A stretch of DNA of 58,000 nucleotides from JBJXGF01 sp046153015 (lineage in GTDB: Bacteria > Actinomycetota > Acidimicrobiia > Acidimicrobiales > CAIXPF01): contig JBJXGF010000407.1 in assembly GCA_046153015.1 (NCBI GenBank), positions 1 through 58,000 on the forward strand, in the 5' to 3' direction. The first letter of the stretch is position 1; each line of letters opens with the position of its first letter. Positions 22,835 to 31,523 of the stretch are shown one piece after another. Under the pieces are notes generated by a model. That model was not told the DNA's origin. It ran no database searches and saw only the letters and a program-made list of their open reading frames with translations. A program made the position numbers and the translations under genes.

Positions 22835-24460
22835 GGCCCAGCGGTAGTCGGCCTTGCCCGAGGGTGAGCGGACCACCTGCTCCACGTACACGTAGGCCTT
22901 GGGCAGCTTGTAGCGGGCGATGTGCTGCGCCGCCGCATCGGTGAGGCTGTCGTCGTCGGCCGCAGCGTCGGGGCGCAGCGCCACCACCGCCACCACCTCG
23001 TTGCCCCACCGGCTCGAGGGCCTCCCACACACCACCACGTCGTATACCGCGGGGTGGGTGCGCAGCGCCTGCTCGACCTCCTCCGCGAAGATCTTCTCGC
23101 CGCCGGAGTTGATCGTGACCGAATCCCGGCCATACAGCTCGATCGAGCCGTCGTCCATCCAACGGCCCCGGTCGCCCGGGACCGCGTACCGCACCCCGTC
23201 GATGACCGGGAACGTGCGCTCGGTCTTCGCCTGATCTCCCAGGTAGCCCCGCGGGCAGCGGCCGAGCTGACCGATCCAGCCCATCTCGTGGTGGCCGGGC
23301 GTGAGCACCTGGGTGAGGTCTTCGGAGAGCACGACGGTGTTCGCGGACGGCGCAAACGAGCCGGAGCTGGCGCCGGTCTTGGCCGAGCTCGTCTGCATGC
23401 CCTGGCGGCCCGTCTCCGAGGAGCCCAGCACGTCGATCACGGTCACCGTGGGCAGCAGCTCGAGGAACGCGGCCTTGAGATGAGCCGAGAGCACCGCACC
23501 CCCGGTCATGAGGAACCGCAGGCCCGACAGGTCGTAGGCGCCAGGGCTGCGGCGCAGCTCGTCGACGAGGGGCACCGCGAACGCGTCGCCCACGATCAAC
23601 AGCGAGCTGGCCCGCTCGCGCTCCACCGTGCGCCAGATGTCCGCCCCGTCGAGACGGTTCGGGTGGTCCTGGAGCACGATCGTGCCCCCCGCCGCCCAGC
23701 ACGACATCGCGTTCCAGTGCCCAGCGCCGTGCATGAACGGCGGCGCCGGCAGCGCCCGCAGCTTCGAGCCCGGGGCGGCGGCGGCGAACTCGTCGTAGGA
23801 CTCGTACTCGCTGCCGTCCTTGCGGCGCAGGCCGAGCGCGGCCAGCAAGAAGTCGGCCTGGCGCCAGAGCACGCCTTTGGGCATGCCGGTGGTGCCGCCG
23901 GTGTAGACGATGTACAGGTCGTCCCCGCTCCAGCCGGCGCTGAGCTCGGCGGGCAGCTCAGCCGGCGTGACGGCCAGCGCCTCTTCGTACCACCGGGCGC
24001 CGGGCAGCAGCTCGTTGCCCGAGTCGTCGGCCACCTGCAGCAGCACCTCGACCCTGGGGAGCTCACCCAGCACCTCGGCCAGGGTGGGGGCGAACGCCGA
24101 ATGGAACACGATGGCCTTCGCCGCCGAGTCGGTGAGCAGGTACTGGAGCTCCTCGGCCACGTACCGGTAGTTGACGTTGAACGGCGCCAGACGGGCCTTG
24201 TAGGCGCCCACCATGCACTCGAGGTACTCGTTGCCGTTGTGGAGATAGATAGCCAGGTGATCCTGGCCGGATTCCCAGGGGGCGAGCTCCGCGGCCGGCC
24301 GGCGCACCCCGAGCCCCCGATCGTGCAGGTAGCGCGCCAGGCGGCGGGTGCGGTCGGTGACCTCGGCCCAGCTGAGCCGGCGCGGCCCCCACACCAGGCA
24401 CTCCCGGTCGGGCACGGCGGCGGCGACCGCCTCGTGGATCGCGGCGAAGTTGAGCTCCAT
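22814..24460 (-). CDS. Acyl-CoA synthetase (FadD-like, AMP-binding)
   Basis: A 548-residue adenylate-forming enzyme. YIVYTGGTTGMPKGVLWRQ is the AMP/ATP phosphate-binding loop, and VIDVLGSSETGRQG and YLGDQAKTERTF precede the ribose-binding Asp motif (PGDRGRWMDDGSIELYGRD). TINSGGEKIFAEEVEQAL is the hinge, and the catalytic Lys lies in the C-terminal SGKADYRWAK. Length and motif order match fatty- or steroid-side-chain acyl-CoA synthetases of actinomycetes. The substrate acid is unknown; it would feed the many CoA-dependent enzymes nearby. Confidence 0.93.
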   Translation of the reverse strand: MELNFAAIHEAVAAAVPDRECLVWGPRRLSWAEVTDRTRRLARYLHDRGLGVRRPAAELAPWESGQDHLAIYLHNGNEYLECMVGAYKARLAPFNVNYRYVAEELQYLLTDSAAKAIVFHSAFAPTLAEVLGELPRVEVLLQVADDSGNELLPGARWYEEALAVTPAELPAELSAGWSGDDLYIVYTGGTTGMPKGVLWRQADFLLAALGLRRKDGSEYESYDEFAAAAPGSKLRALPAPPFMHGAGHWNAMSCWAAGGTIVLQDHPNRLDGADIWRTVERERASSLLIVGDAFAVPLVDELRRSPGAYDLSGLRFLMTGGAVLSAHLKAAFLELLPTVTVIDVLGSSETGRQGMQTSSAKTGASSGSFAPSANTVVLSEDLTQVLTPGHHEMGWIGQLGRCPRGYLGDQAKTERTFPVIDGVRYAVPGDRGRWMDDGSIELYGRDSVTINSGGEKIFAEEVEQALRTHPAVYDVVVCGRPSSRWGNEVVAVVALRPDAAADDDSLTDAAAQHIARYKLPKAYVYVEQVVRSPSGKADYRWAKEQVSA

Positions 24461-24483
24461 CCTCCCCCTCCTCGGCGCGTGCC

Positions 24484-24960
24484 TCAGGCGCGGGCGCGCT
24501 CGACCACGGTGACCGACTGCATGACGTCGCCGACCTGCACGGCCTGCGCCGCGTCGATCCCGCTCGTCACGTGGCCGAACAGGTTGTACAGCTTGTCGAG
24601 CTTTCGGCGGCAGTCGTCGATGCAGATGAAGAACTGCGAGCCGTTGGTGTTCGGCCCCGCGTTGGCCATAGCCACGGCGCCGAGCAGGTACTCGCCCTGC
24701 ACCGGCTCGTCGGGCCAGCGGTAGCCCGGCCCGCCGCGGCCGCTGCCCTCGGGGTCGCCGCCCTGGATCACGAACTCGGGGACCACCCGGTGGAAGACGA
24801 GGTTGTCGTAGAAGCCGGCCCGGGAAAGGGCGACGAAGTGATTGACCGAGTTCGGGGCGAGCGCCGGGTCGAGATCCATCACGATGTCGCCGCGCACGGT
24901 GGCGATCGTCACCTGATAGATCTTGTCGAGGTCGATCTCCATCGGGGGAGGGGAAGCCAT
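24484..24960 (-). CDS. Cyclophilin-type peptidyl-prolyl isomerase
   Basis: A 158-residue protein. LAPNSVNHFVALSRAGFYDN, VFHRVVPEFVIQGGDPEGSGRGGPGYRW (catalytic Arg in HR, Gln in QGGD) and NGSQFFICIDD are the cyclophilin core. It lacks a signal peptide, so it is cytoplasmic. An internal ATG at 24942 is an alternative start. It is divergent from the DNA glycosylase gene, with 33 bases between the starts, in which a short inverted repeat (TGTGA-N5-TCACA) lies. Confidence 0.92.
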   Translation of the reverse strand: MASPPPMEIDLDKIYQVTIATVRGDIVMDLDPALAPNSVNHFVALSRAGFYDNLVFHRVVPEFVIQGGDPEGSGRGGPGYRWPDEPVQGEYLLGAVAMANAGPNTNGSQFFICIDDCRRKLDKLYNLFGHVTSGIDAAQAVQVGDVMQSVTVVERARA

Positions 24961-24963
24961 GGG

Positions 24964-24978
24964 TGTGATGCTGTCACA
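24964..24978. promoter_or_regulatory. Inverted repeat TGTGA-N5-TCACA between divergent genes
   Basis: Perfect 5-base arms (24964-24968 and 24974-24978), in the 33-bp gap between the starts of the cyclophilin and glycosylase genes. The arms match half-sites of CRP-type regulators, but the spacer is 5 rather than 6. It would be well placed to affect both genes. With arms this short, a chance origin is possible. Confidence 0.3.
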
Positions 24979-24993
24979 TCTGGCGCGGCGCCG

Positions 24994-25626
24994 GTGAGCC
25001 TGCCGGCACGCCTCCGCGACTACCGCACCGCCGCGCAGGCGCTCGCCGCCGCCGACGCGGTGATGGCCGAGCTGGTCGCCGCCCACGGCTGGCCGGCGCT
25101 GCGCCGGCCGTCGGGCACCCCGTTCGAGGCGCTGGCCCGGGCCATCGTGTTCCAGCAGCTCGCCGGCGCCGCGGCCACCGCCATCTGGGGGCGGCTGTGC
25201 GCGTTGGCCGGTGAGGGCGAACCGCTCACCCCGGCGGTGGTGCTCGCGGCGAGCGACGAGGCGCTGCGGGCGGTCGGGTTGTCGGCCAACAAGGCCGCGT
25301 CGGTGCGCGACCTCGCGGCCCGCACCGCGCGCGGCGAGCTGCGCCTCGGCCGGCTCGGCGGCGTGGCCGACGAGGAGGTGATCGCCCGGCTGACGACCGT
25401 GCGGGGCATCGGCGTGTGGTCGGCGCAGATGTTCCTGATGTTCCAGCTCCGCCGTCTCGACGTGTGGCCGGTGCTCGATCTGGGCGTGCGCAACGGGTAC
25501 GGCCGCGCCTACGGGCTGGCGGCCCCGCCCACGCCCAAGGAGCTCGAGGTCGTCGGGGAGCGCTTCCGGCCCCATCGCTCGGTGGCGGCGTGGTACTGCT
25601 GGCGGGCGGCCGAGACCGTGCTGTGA
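24994..25626 (+). CDS. AlkA-like DNA-3-methyladenine glycosylase
   Basis: A 210-residue HhH-GPD protein from GTG 24994. FEALARAIVFQQLAGAAA is the first helix pair, and LTTVRGIGVWSAQMFLMFQL is the helix-hairpin-helix with the GIG turn. LDVWPVLDLGVRNGYG carries the catalytic Asp at the position of AlkA Asp238. It lacks the N-terminal AlkA domain, as is usual for the short glycosylases. It removes alkylated bases in base-excision repair. The C-terminal RSVAAWYCWRA motif is family-typical. Confidence 0.92.
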   Translation: MSLPARLRDYRTAAQALAAADAVMAELVAAHGWPALRRPSGTPFEALARAIVFQQLAGAAATAIWGRLCALAGEGEPLTPAVVLAASDEALRAVGLSANKAASVRDLAARTARGELRLGRLGGVADEEVIARLTTVRGIGVWSAQMFLMFQLRRLDVWPVLDLGVRNGYGRAYGLAAPPTPKELEVVGERFRPHRSVAAWYCWRAAETVL

Positions 25627-25644
25627 CCCGCCCGGCGAGGCCTT

Positions 25645-26280
25645 TCAGCGGGGGAGGCGCACCACCGTGTCGGCCGCCGGCAGCTCGAGCGTGAGGCGGC
25701 CGCTCTCGAGCAGGGGGCCGAGCCCTCGCGACAGCAGCTCGTGCAGCAGCTCGACCGTGCGCTCCTCGCTCGGCTCGCCGGTGACCAGCCGATCGGACAG
25801 CGCCGCCTCGATGGCGCCGATGGCGGCGCCGAGCGCGGTGCGCGCCTCGGGCGTTGCGCCCCAGGCCGCAGCCAGCGCGTCGAGGCGGGCCCGGCGGGCG
25901 GCGAGCACCGCCGGGTGGCCGTGCGCCGCAGCGATGCCGAGCAACGCCCAGGACCCGGCGCGTTCGCGGGCGTGGCGGGCGCAGACCTCGACCACGGCGA
26001 GGAGCGGGTCGCCGGCGGCCCGCCCCAGCGTGAGCGCCTGGGCCAGCTCGGCGTCGAGCTCGGCGAGGCTGGCCCCGTAGACCGCAGCCAGCAGCCCGCC
26101 CTTGTCGCCGAAGTAGTTGTAGACCAACGCCCGCGACACCCCGGCCTCGGCGGCGATCTCCTCGAAGGTGACCTCGCCCGGGTCGCGACGGGCGAACACC
26201 CGGGCCGCGGCGTCGACGATCTGGGCTCGGCGCTGGTCGGGGGTGAGGCGCCGTCGAGCGCTCCTGCGTATCGCCGCCAT
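25645..26280 (-). CDS. TetR-family transcriptional regulator
   Basis: A 211-residue regulator. The N-terminal HTH (residues about 13-60) reads RRAQIVDAAARVFARRD, TFEEIAAEAGVSRALVYNYF, GDKGGLLAAVY, a textbook TetR pattern. The C-terminal ligand-binding part is Ala/Leu-rich and non-conserved. A promoter-like element and an inverted repeat lie upstream, 176-200 bases before the start, and are oriented to drive and control this gene. No cognate target gene is obvious, since neighbours are convergent or far. Confidence 0.92.
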   Translation of the reverse strand: MAAIRRSARRRLTPDQRRAQIVDAAARVFARRDPGEVTFEEIAAEAGVSRALVYNYFGDKGGLLAAVYGASLAELDAELAQALTLGRAAGDPLLAVVEVCARHARERAGSWALLGIAAAHGHPAVLAARRARLDALAAAWGATPEARTALGAAIGAIEAALSDRLVTGEPSEERTVELLHELLSRGLGPLLESGRLTLELPAADTVVRLPR

Positions 26281-26455
26281 GAGCCGTGCCGTCCCGGTCG
26301 CTCTGCCCGCAGCCCGGCGCTAGCGGCGCTCGGCTCGAGGGCGGCGCGCGTTGGCCGCGTTGGCCGCGTGGGCCGCGCCGGCGTCCGCCGGTGAGCCGCT
26401 CGGCCCCAGCACCCCGTTGCCAGTCACCAAGCGCACCCCCGACCACGCTCCAATG

Positions 26456-26477
26456 GCATGTGACCTCTGGCACATGC
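26456..26477. promoter_or_regulatory. Candidate operator for the TetR regulator
   Basis: GCATGTG (26456-26462), an 8-base spacer, then CACATGC (26471-26477): a perfect inverted repeat of 7-base arms. It lies just after the predicted transcription start of the tetR promoter, where a bound repressor would block transcription. Autoregulation is common for TetR proteins. Binding itself is inferred. Confidence 0.5.
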
Positions 26478-26489
26478 TCGCCCCGGCGG

Positions 26490-26518
26490 ACGCTACGAGG
26501 CTCTTGTCACGTTGTCAA
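26490..26518 (-). promoter_or_regulatory. Sigma-70-type promoter for the tetR gene
   Basis: On the minus strand TTGACA (26518-26513), a 17-base spacer, then TAGCGT (26495-26490), fitting the TAnnnT form of actinobacterial -10 boxes. It points to the tetR gene, whose start is at 26280, and lies just upstream of the operator candidate. Confidence 0.6.
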
Positions 26519-26570
26519 CTTTGTCGAGCGGCGCGTGGGGACGGCGGTCGGCTCGGTAGCGTCGGGGCCC

Positions 26571-26804
26571 GTGCCCGCACCGACCCGAGCCCACGCGCTG
26601 CTGCGACCGCACTCGGACCGGTTCGACGCATCGGCGCCGGGCGCAGCGGCGACGCTGGCCGCACACGCCGACGCGGTCGCCGCCGGCCGGCCGCTGTACC
26701 GCGACCCGGCCAGCGGCCTGTGGGTGATGACCGCGGCCGAGCTCATCCGGCGGGGGTGGTGCTGTGAGAACGGTTGCCGGCACTGCCCCTACGTGGGGGC
26801 GTGA
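26571..26804 (+). CDS. DUF5522 Cys-rich protein
   Basis: A 77-residue protein from GTG 26571. The end RRGWCCENGCRHCPY, with C64, C65, C69 and C72, matches DUF5522, a family of small proteins often found beside or fused to other actinobacterial proteins. The preceding part (AHADAVAAGRPLYRDPASGLWV) is also typical. A metal-binding site is likely, though unproven. It converges on the LLM gene with a hairpin between them. Confidence 0.8.
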   Translation: MPAPTRAHALLRPHSDRFDASAPGAAATLAAHADAVAAGRPLYRDPASGLWVMTAAELIRRGWCCENGCRHCPYVGA

Positions 26805-26809
26805 ACGCG

Positions 26810-26850
26810 CCGGATCCCGGCGCCGCTGCGCTGAGCGGGCCGGGATCCGG
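26810..26850. terminator. Strong bidirectional hairpin terminator
   Basis: CCGGATCCCGGC (26810-26821) and its exact inverted copy (26839-26850), with a 17-base loop that has inner pairing of its own. It lies in the 65-bp gap between convergent stops. No T-run follows, as often seen in actinomycetes. Confidence 0.65.
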
Positions 26851-26869
26851 GCAGGTCGGACGGCGACGG

Positions 26870-28219
26870 TCAGACGGAGCTAGCCGCGCCGAGCTTGATC
26901 GTCTCGAGCACGCTGCGGTCCACCACCGGCTCGCGCTGGCTGCCGGCGACGTACTTACGCGACATCGGCGCCCGCTGGAAGGGATCGGTCAGGCCGATCT
27001 CGTTGCCCCATTCACGAATGGCCGGCATGACCTCGTTGGCGATGAGGCGGATGCTGGTCATGCGGTCCTCCGGCTCCACCGGGCCCTGCACCGAGAAGAA
27101 CACGAAGATCGAGGGGCGGATCACCGAGAGGATGGCCTTGGCCTTCTCGATCACCTGGTCCGGCGTGCCGATGAGGAGCTGGTAGGCGTTCTGGGCCTTC
27201 TCATAGCCCGAGAGCAGCTTGCCCCGAACGTCATCGAAGTTGACCTGCTCCTCGACGTCCTTGCCCTGCGCAGAGCTCATGAGCTTGTCGCGGTTGACGC
27301 CGAGCCAGCTGCCGCCCGGCTGCTTGGCGAGGCGCTGGATCGCGGCGCGCGAGTTGTAGCCCGGGGGCAGGGTGTGCTCGGGGCGGGAGAACGCGTTCTG
27401 CCCGCCGCCGTAGACGAAGCCCCGACCGAGCTCCTGCGCCTTCTCCTCGGTCTCGGCCACGAAGGTCGGGATGAGGTAGCCGAAGTTCTCCGGACCGGCC
27501 TGGTAGCCGAGCTTGGCCGCGGTGTCGGCGTAGATGTCCCACATGTCGCACGTGGCGCCCAGATGGGTGCCCAGGCCGAGGTAGGGGTAGCCGTGCTCGG
27601 CGCACCACACGATGGTCTCGGGCGACAGCACGCCGGGGATCCACATCGGCGGGTGCGGCTTCTGGTACGGCAGCGCCCACGGGTTCACGTGGCGATAGTG
27701 GAAGTGCTTGCCCTCGTACCGCCACGGGCCGGGACGAGTCCACGCCTCGACGATGAAGTCGTGCGCCTCGTTGAACAGCTCCCGGTTGTAGGCCGGGTTG
27801 GCGTTGTTGAAGTACTGCTCCGAGCCGGCGCCGCGCACCCAGCCGGTGACCAGGCGGCCCCGGGAGATGCAGTCGATCGTGGCCAGCTCCTCGGCCATGC
27901 GCAGCGGGTGCTTGATGACCGGCAGCGGGTTGCCGATCAAGACGATACGGGCGCGCTTGGTCTGGCGGGCGAGGATCGCCGCCTCGACGTTCATCACGTT
28001 GCCCATGCAGAACGGGTTGCCGTGATGCTCGTTGAGCGCGATGGCGTCGAAGCCGAGCTCCTCGCAGTAGATCGCCTCGTCGAGGTAGTAATTGAAGTTG
28101 TCGGCGCCGACCTTCTCGTCGAAATAGCTGTTGGAGACGGCGAAGAAGGCCTTGTTCTTGAGGACGACGTCCTCGGGTACCTGGCGGTACGGCCGTTCGG
28201 TGAAATGCGCGATCTGCAT
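26870..28219 (-). CDS. LLM-class flavin-dependent oxidoreductase
   Basis: A 449-residue bacterial-luciferase-like monooxygenase. YYLDEAIYCEELGFDAIALNEHH, ARQTKRARIVLIGNPLPV, PLRMAEELATIDCISRGR and WVRGAGSEQYFNN are the conserved F420/FMN-binding segments. The family uses FMNH2 or F420; which cannot be told from sequence. It is preceded on the same strand by an alpha/beta hydrolase with a 31-base gap, so a monooxygenase-hydrolase pair acting on one substrate is plausible (oxygenolytic opening followed by hydrolysis). Confidence 0.92.
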   Translation of the reverse strand: MQIAHFTERPYRQVPEDVVLKNKAFFAVSNSYFDEKVGADNFNYYLDEAIYCEELGFDAIALNEHHGNPFCMGNVMNVEAAILARQTKRARIVLIGNPLPVIKHPLRMAEELATIDCISRGRLVTGWVRGAGSEQYFNNANPAYNRELFNEAHDFIVEAWTRPGPWRYEGKHFHYRHVNPWALPYQKPHPPMWIPGVLSPETIVWCAEHGYPYLGLGTHLGATCDMWDIYADTAAKLGYQAGPENFGYLIPTFVAETEEKAQELGRGFVYGGGQNAFSRPEHTLPPGYNSRAAIQRLAKQPGGSWLGVNRDKLMSSAQGKDVEEQVNFDDVRGKLLSGYEKAQNAYQLLIGTPDQVIEKAKAILSVIRPSIFVFFSVQGPVEPEDRMTSIRLIANEVMPAIREWGNEIGLTDPFQRAPMSRKYVAGSQREPVVDRSVLETIKLGAASSV

Positions 28220-28250
28220 GTGCTGCCTCTGCTCCCTTACGTCCTCGACA

Positions 28251-29030
28251 TCAACCCAGGAACTTCGTGACCGCAGCCACGAACTTGTCGGTGTTCTCGA
28301 TCTCGGGCCGGTGCCCTGCACCTTCGATCTCGGCTACCTCGGCGTGCGGGATGGCCTTACGATACGCCTCGATGCAGCCGTACGGCGTGTAGGTGTCGGC
28401 CGTGCCCCACACGAGCAGCGTCGGCGTGGTGATCCCGCCGAGCAGGTGCGGCAGGCTCGGGTTGAACATGAACGGCTCCCAGCCGATCCGGCTGGTCTCG
28501 GTGCGGGCGTCCTCGAACATCTCGAACTGCTCGGGGGTCATCTCGCCGCCGTAGATCTTCCCGAAGAGGGGGGTCTCCCAGTTGGCGACCGTGGCCCGCA
28601 GATGGGTGCGGATGGTGAGCGCCAGGAAGTCGGTGATCTCGCCCTCGGTCGGGCGCAGGCCCATCGGGCCGGTGAGCACGACCTTGGAGAACACGTCGGG
28701 GTCGGCGGCCAGCATCTCCGCGGCGGCGAACGCGCCGCCGGAGAAGCCCATGCCGACTGCGCCGCTCACGTTCATCGCCCGCAGCATCTGGGCGTAGAAG
28801 CCGCCGAGGTCGCGGTAGCTCATGATCCAGTCGACCTTCGGGGTCTTCCCGTAGGCCGGCTGCAGCGGGATGATGAACTCGTAGTTCTTCGCGAGCTCGT
28901 CGTTCCACGGCATCCAGCCCGGGTAGCCGAGCTCATCGTGGAGCATCAGCAGCGGCTTCCCCGTTCCGCCGCGCAGCACGGTGACATCGACGCCGCCGAC
29001 ATTGACAGTCGTTTCGACAGGTTCGGCCAA
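28251..29030 (-). CDS. Alpha/beta hydrolase (C-C or ester hydrolase type)
   Basis: A 259-residue hydrolase from TTG 29030, which has GGGGGCGAGG upstream; GTGs at 29048 and 29063 are alternatives. MGFSGGAFAAAE is the nucleophile elbow (Ser in GFSGG), VWGTADTYTPYG carries the acid residue and GAGHRPEIENTD the His. It is the first gene of the pair with the LLM monooxygenase. Its position beside a monooxygenase suggests hydrolysis of an oxygenated intermediate. Confidence 0.85.
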   Translation of the reverse strand: MAEPVETTVNVGGVDVTVLRGGTGKPLLMLHDELGYPGWMPWNDELAKNYEFIIPLQPAYGKTPKVDWIMSYRDLGGFYAQMLRAMNVSGAVGMGFSGGAFAAAEMLAADPDVFSKVVLTGPMGLRPTEGEITDFLALTIRTHLRATVANWETPLFGKIYGGEMTPEQFEMFEDARTETSRIGWEPFMFNPSLPHLLGGITTPTLLVWGTADTYTPYGCIEAYRKAIPHAEVAEIEGAGHRPEIENTDKFVAAVTKFLG

Positions 29031-29291
29031 GTGCCTCGCCCCCTTCACGTCGTGGCGCCGCACCCGGTGGCGGAACGGCCGACCAATGAGGACGGACCGC
29101 AGCCAGCGGGCCGGTCGCCGGACCCCTGGACAGGCGGCCCAACCTAGTCAGGACAGGCGTCCCGCCGCCATTTCCCCATGCGGCGCCGGTCCGGGACTTT
29201 TGTCACAATCTGGCGATCGGCGCGCACCGCACCCGGCTGCGCCCACCGAGCCGAGATAGACCACGACAGACCACCACAGGGGGGATCATCC

Positions 29292-30509
29292 ATGCCTGGA
29301 CCGCTGGAGGGCATCAAGGTCATCGAGTGCAACCGGGTCGCCCCGGGTTCGCTCACCACCGTCCTGCTCGCCGACATGGGGGCCGACGTGATCCGCGTGG
29401 TGGAGCCCACCTCGGCCAACCCCGACCTCACCGACCAGGGCGGCGGCGCCAAGGCCGCCGAGCAGCGCCGCCGGCGCGCCGGGTTCTGGGTGGACCGCAA
29501 CAAGCGCAGCCTCAGCCTGGACCTGAAGAAGCCCGAGGCCCAGGAGGTGCTGCGCAAGCTGGCCGCCGAGGCCGACGTGCTGGTGGAGGGGTTCCGTCCG
29601 GGCGTGATGAAGCGCCTCGGGGCCGACTACGCCACGCTGGCCGCGCTGAACCCGCGGTTGATCTACTGCTCGCTGTCGGGCTTCGGCCAGGACGGCCCGT
29701 ACCGGGACTTCCCCGCCCACGACATCAACTACCTGTCGCTGGCGGGGGTGCTCGGCCAGCTCGGCCAGCCCGACGAGCCGCCGACGATCCCGCTCAACCT
29801 CGTGGCCGACTACGCCGGCGCGTCGATGCACGGCGCGCTGGGCGTGATGTTCGCCCTCTTCGCCCGGGAGCGGACGGGCAAGGGCCAACTCGTCGACGTG
29901 GCGTACCTCGACGCCACGATCTCGCTGTTGTCGGCGGTGCCCTCGTTCATGGCGTACTTCGCCGGGGCGCCCGAGCCGCGTCGCGGCGTCGGCACCTTCG
30001 ACGGCAGCCGGCCCTACTACACCACCTACGAGTGCGGCGACGGCAAGCTCCTCTCGATCGGCTCGACCGAACCGCACCTCTGGTACAACTTCTGCGACGC
30101 GGTGGGCCGGGAGGATCTGAAGGCCGCCGCCCTTGGCCCCGGCGAGGCGCTGCGAGGCCCGCGCCCCGAGCAGGTCGAGGCCAAGCGGGAGGTCGAGGCG
30201 CTGCTGCGCACCAAGCCCCGCGACGAGTGGTTCGACATCCTCACCAAGGCCGACGTGTGCGTGGGCAAGGTCTACGAGCCCCACGAGGTGTTCGAGGACC
30301 CGCAGGTGCGACACCGTTCGATGGCCGTGGAGCTCGACCTCGACGGGGCCACCGCGCTGAACCCGGGCGTGGCGATCAAGCTCTCCGACACGCCCGGCGA
30401 GGTGCGCTTCCCGACCCCGCTCTCGGGAGCCCACACCGACGAGATCCTCGGCGAGCTCGGGTACTCGGGCGACCAGATCGGCGCCCTGCGCGCCGCCGGC
30501 GCCGTCTAG
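29292..30509 (+). CDS. CaiB/alpha-methylacyl-CoA racemase-family protein
   Basis: A 405-residue class III CoA-transferase-fold protein with AGGGGGGATC before its ATG. LEGIKVIECNRVAPGSLTTV, LADMGADVIRVVEP and RNKRSLSLDLKKPEAQEVL are family segments, and VDVAYLDATIS contains the Asp (D207) at the CoA-ester position. GLGPYRDF-like and FGQDGPYRDFPAHDINY regions are also conserved. It could be a CoA transferase or a racemase. It is divergent from the hydrolase/LLM genes and followed by an EamA gene after 7 bases. Confidence 0.92.
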   Translation: MPGPLEGIKVIECNRVAPGSLTTVLLADMGADVIRVVEPTSANPDLTDQGGGAKAAEQRRRRAGFWVDRNKRSLSLDLKKPEAQEVLRKLAAEADVLVEGFRPGVMKRLGADYATLAALNPRLIYCSLSGFGQDGPYRDFPAHDINYLSLAGVLGQLGQPDEPPTIPLNLVADYAGASMHGALGVMFALFARERTGKGQLVDVAYLDATISLLSAVPSFMAYFAGAPEPRRGVGTFDGSRPYYTTYECGDGKLLSIGSTEPHLWYNFCDAVGREDLKAAALGPGEALRGPRPEQVEAKREVEALLRTKPRDEWFDILTKADVCVGKVYEPHEVFEDPQVRHRSMAVELDLDGATALNPGVAIKLSDTPGEVRFPTPLSGAHTDEILGELGYSGDQIGALRAAGAV

Positions 30510-30516
30510 GCGCCTG

Positions 30517-31452
30517 GTGAGCCGGCCGGCGGCGGGCGCAGTTCGTCCGTTGGGCGCGGCGGCCGCGTTCGCCGCGTTGGTGTTCTGGGGCGGCCAGGCC
30601 GTGATCGCGAAGGGGGTCGACCTCGACCCCCTTCCGCTCGTGCTCTACCGGATCTGGCTGGCCGCCGCCTGGACCGTGCTGTTCCTGCGCCTCACGGGCG
30701 GGAAGCTCTCCCGCCGGGTGCTGCGCATCTGCCTCTGGGGCGGGGTGGCCTTCGGCGCCGACCTCATCCTGTTCTTCACCGCGCTCAAGCACACGACGGT
30801 GGCGAACACCACCGTGATCGCCTCGATGCAGCCGGTGCTGCTCGTGTTCGCCGCTCCGCGCCTGTTCGGCGAGCGGATCCGCCTCCCCGACCTGGCGTGG
30901 GCCGCCGTGGCGATCGCCGGCGTGGCCGCGGTGGTCTTCGGCTCACGGGACGCGTCGCCCGAATGGAGCCCCAGCGGAGATCTGTGGGCGGTGGCCACCT
31001 TGTTCGCGTGGACGGGCTATTTCGTGGCCTCGAAGCTGGCCCGCGCCGAGGTGTCGGCGGCGGAGTTCACCGCCGCGGCCTCGGTCGTGGCCGCGGTGTT
31101 CGTGACCCCGTTCGTGCTCGCATCCGGACAGGACCTCGGCCCGCCGACGGCGGACCAGTGGTTCTGGATCACGATGATGGCGATCGGCCCCGGCTGGGCG
31201 GGCCACTACCTGATGAACTGGGCGCTCGGGCACATCCCGATCTGGTTGGGCGGCGTCGCCGCGCTCGCCTCACCGGTGGTGTCGGCGGTGATGGCCTGGA
31301 TCTTCCTCGACGAGGCCCTGGTGGGCGCGCAGCTCGTCGGCATGGGCATCACGCTCGGGGCGCTGACCGCGATCACCCTGCGGGCGCAGGCCGCGCCGGC
31401 GCCAGCTTCGGCGCAGCCCGACCCCGCCGCTGACCCCGCTGGCGCCGCCTAA
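30517..31452 (+). CDS. EamA/DMT-superfamily transporter
   Basis: A 311-residue integral membrane protein with ten predicted helices. They fall in two EamA repeats, e.g. AAAFAALVFWGGQAVIAKGVD at the start and LGGVAALASPVVSAVMAWIFLDEALVGAQLVG near the end of the second repeat. The GTG start is seven bases after the CoA-transferase stop. The C-terminal tail is Ala/Pro-rich. The substrate (amino acid, sugar or drug-like molecule) cannot be told; its location suggests export or uptake linked to the neighbouring catabolism. Confidence 0.9.
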   Translation: MSRPAAGAVRPLGAAAAFAALVFWGGQAVIAKGVDLDPLPLVLYRIWLAAAWTVLFLRLTGGKLSRRVLRICLWGGVAFGADLILFFTALKHTTVANTTVIASMQPVLLVFAAPRLFGERIRLPDLAWAAVAIAGVAAVVFGSRDASPEWSPSGDLWAVATLFAWTGYFVASKLARAEVSAAEFTAAASVVAAVFVTPFVLASGQDLGPPTADQWFWITMMAIGPGWAGHYLMNWALGHIPIWLGGVAALASPVVSAVMAWIFLDEALVGAQLVGMGITLGALTAITLRAQAAPAPASAQPDPAADPAGAA

Positions 31453-31523
31453 CCGGGCGAACGAGCAACGACGATAGGGTCGGAGCCGGGATCGCGTCGC
31501 GAGGCGCAGGGGAGGGCGGGCAC

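Noticed and set aside
24964..24978. CRP-family binding site claimed outright
   Set aside because: The half-sites match but the spacing is 5, not 6, and no CRP-type gene is visible in the window. It is kept only as a low-confidence inverted repeat.
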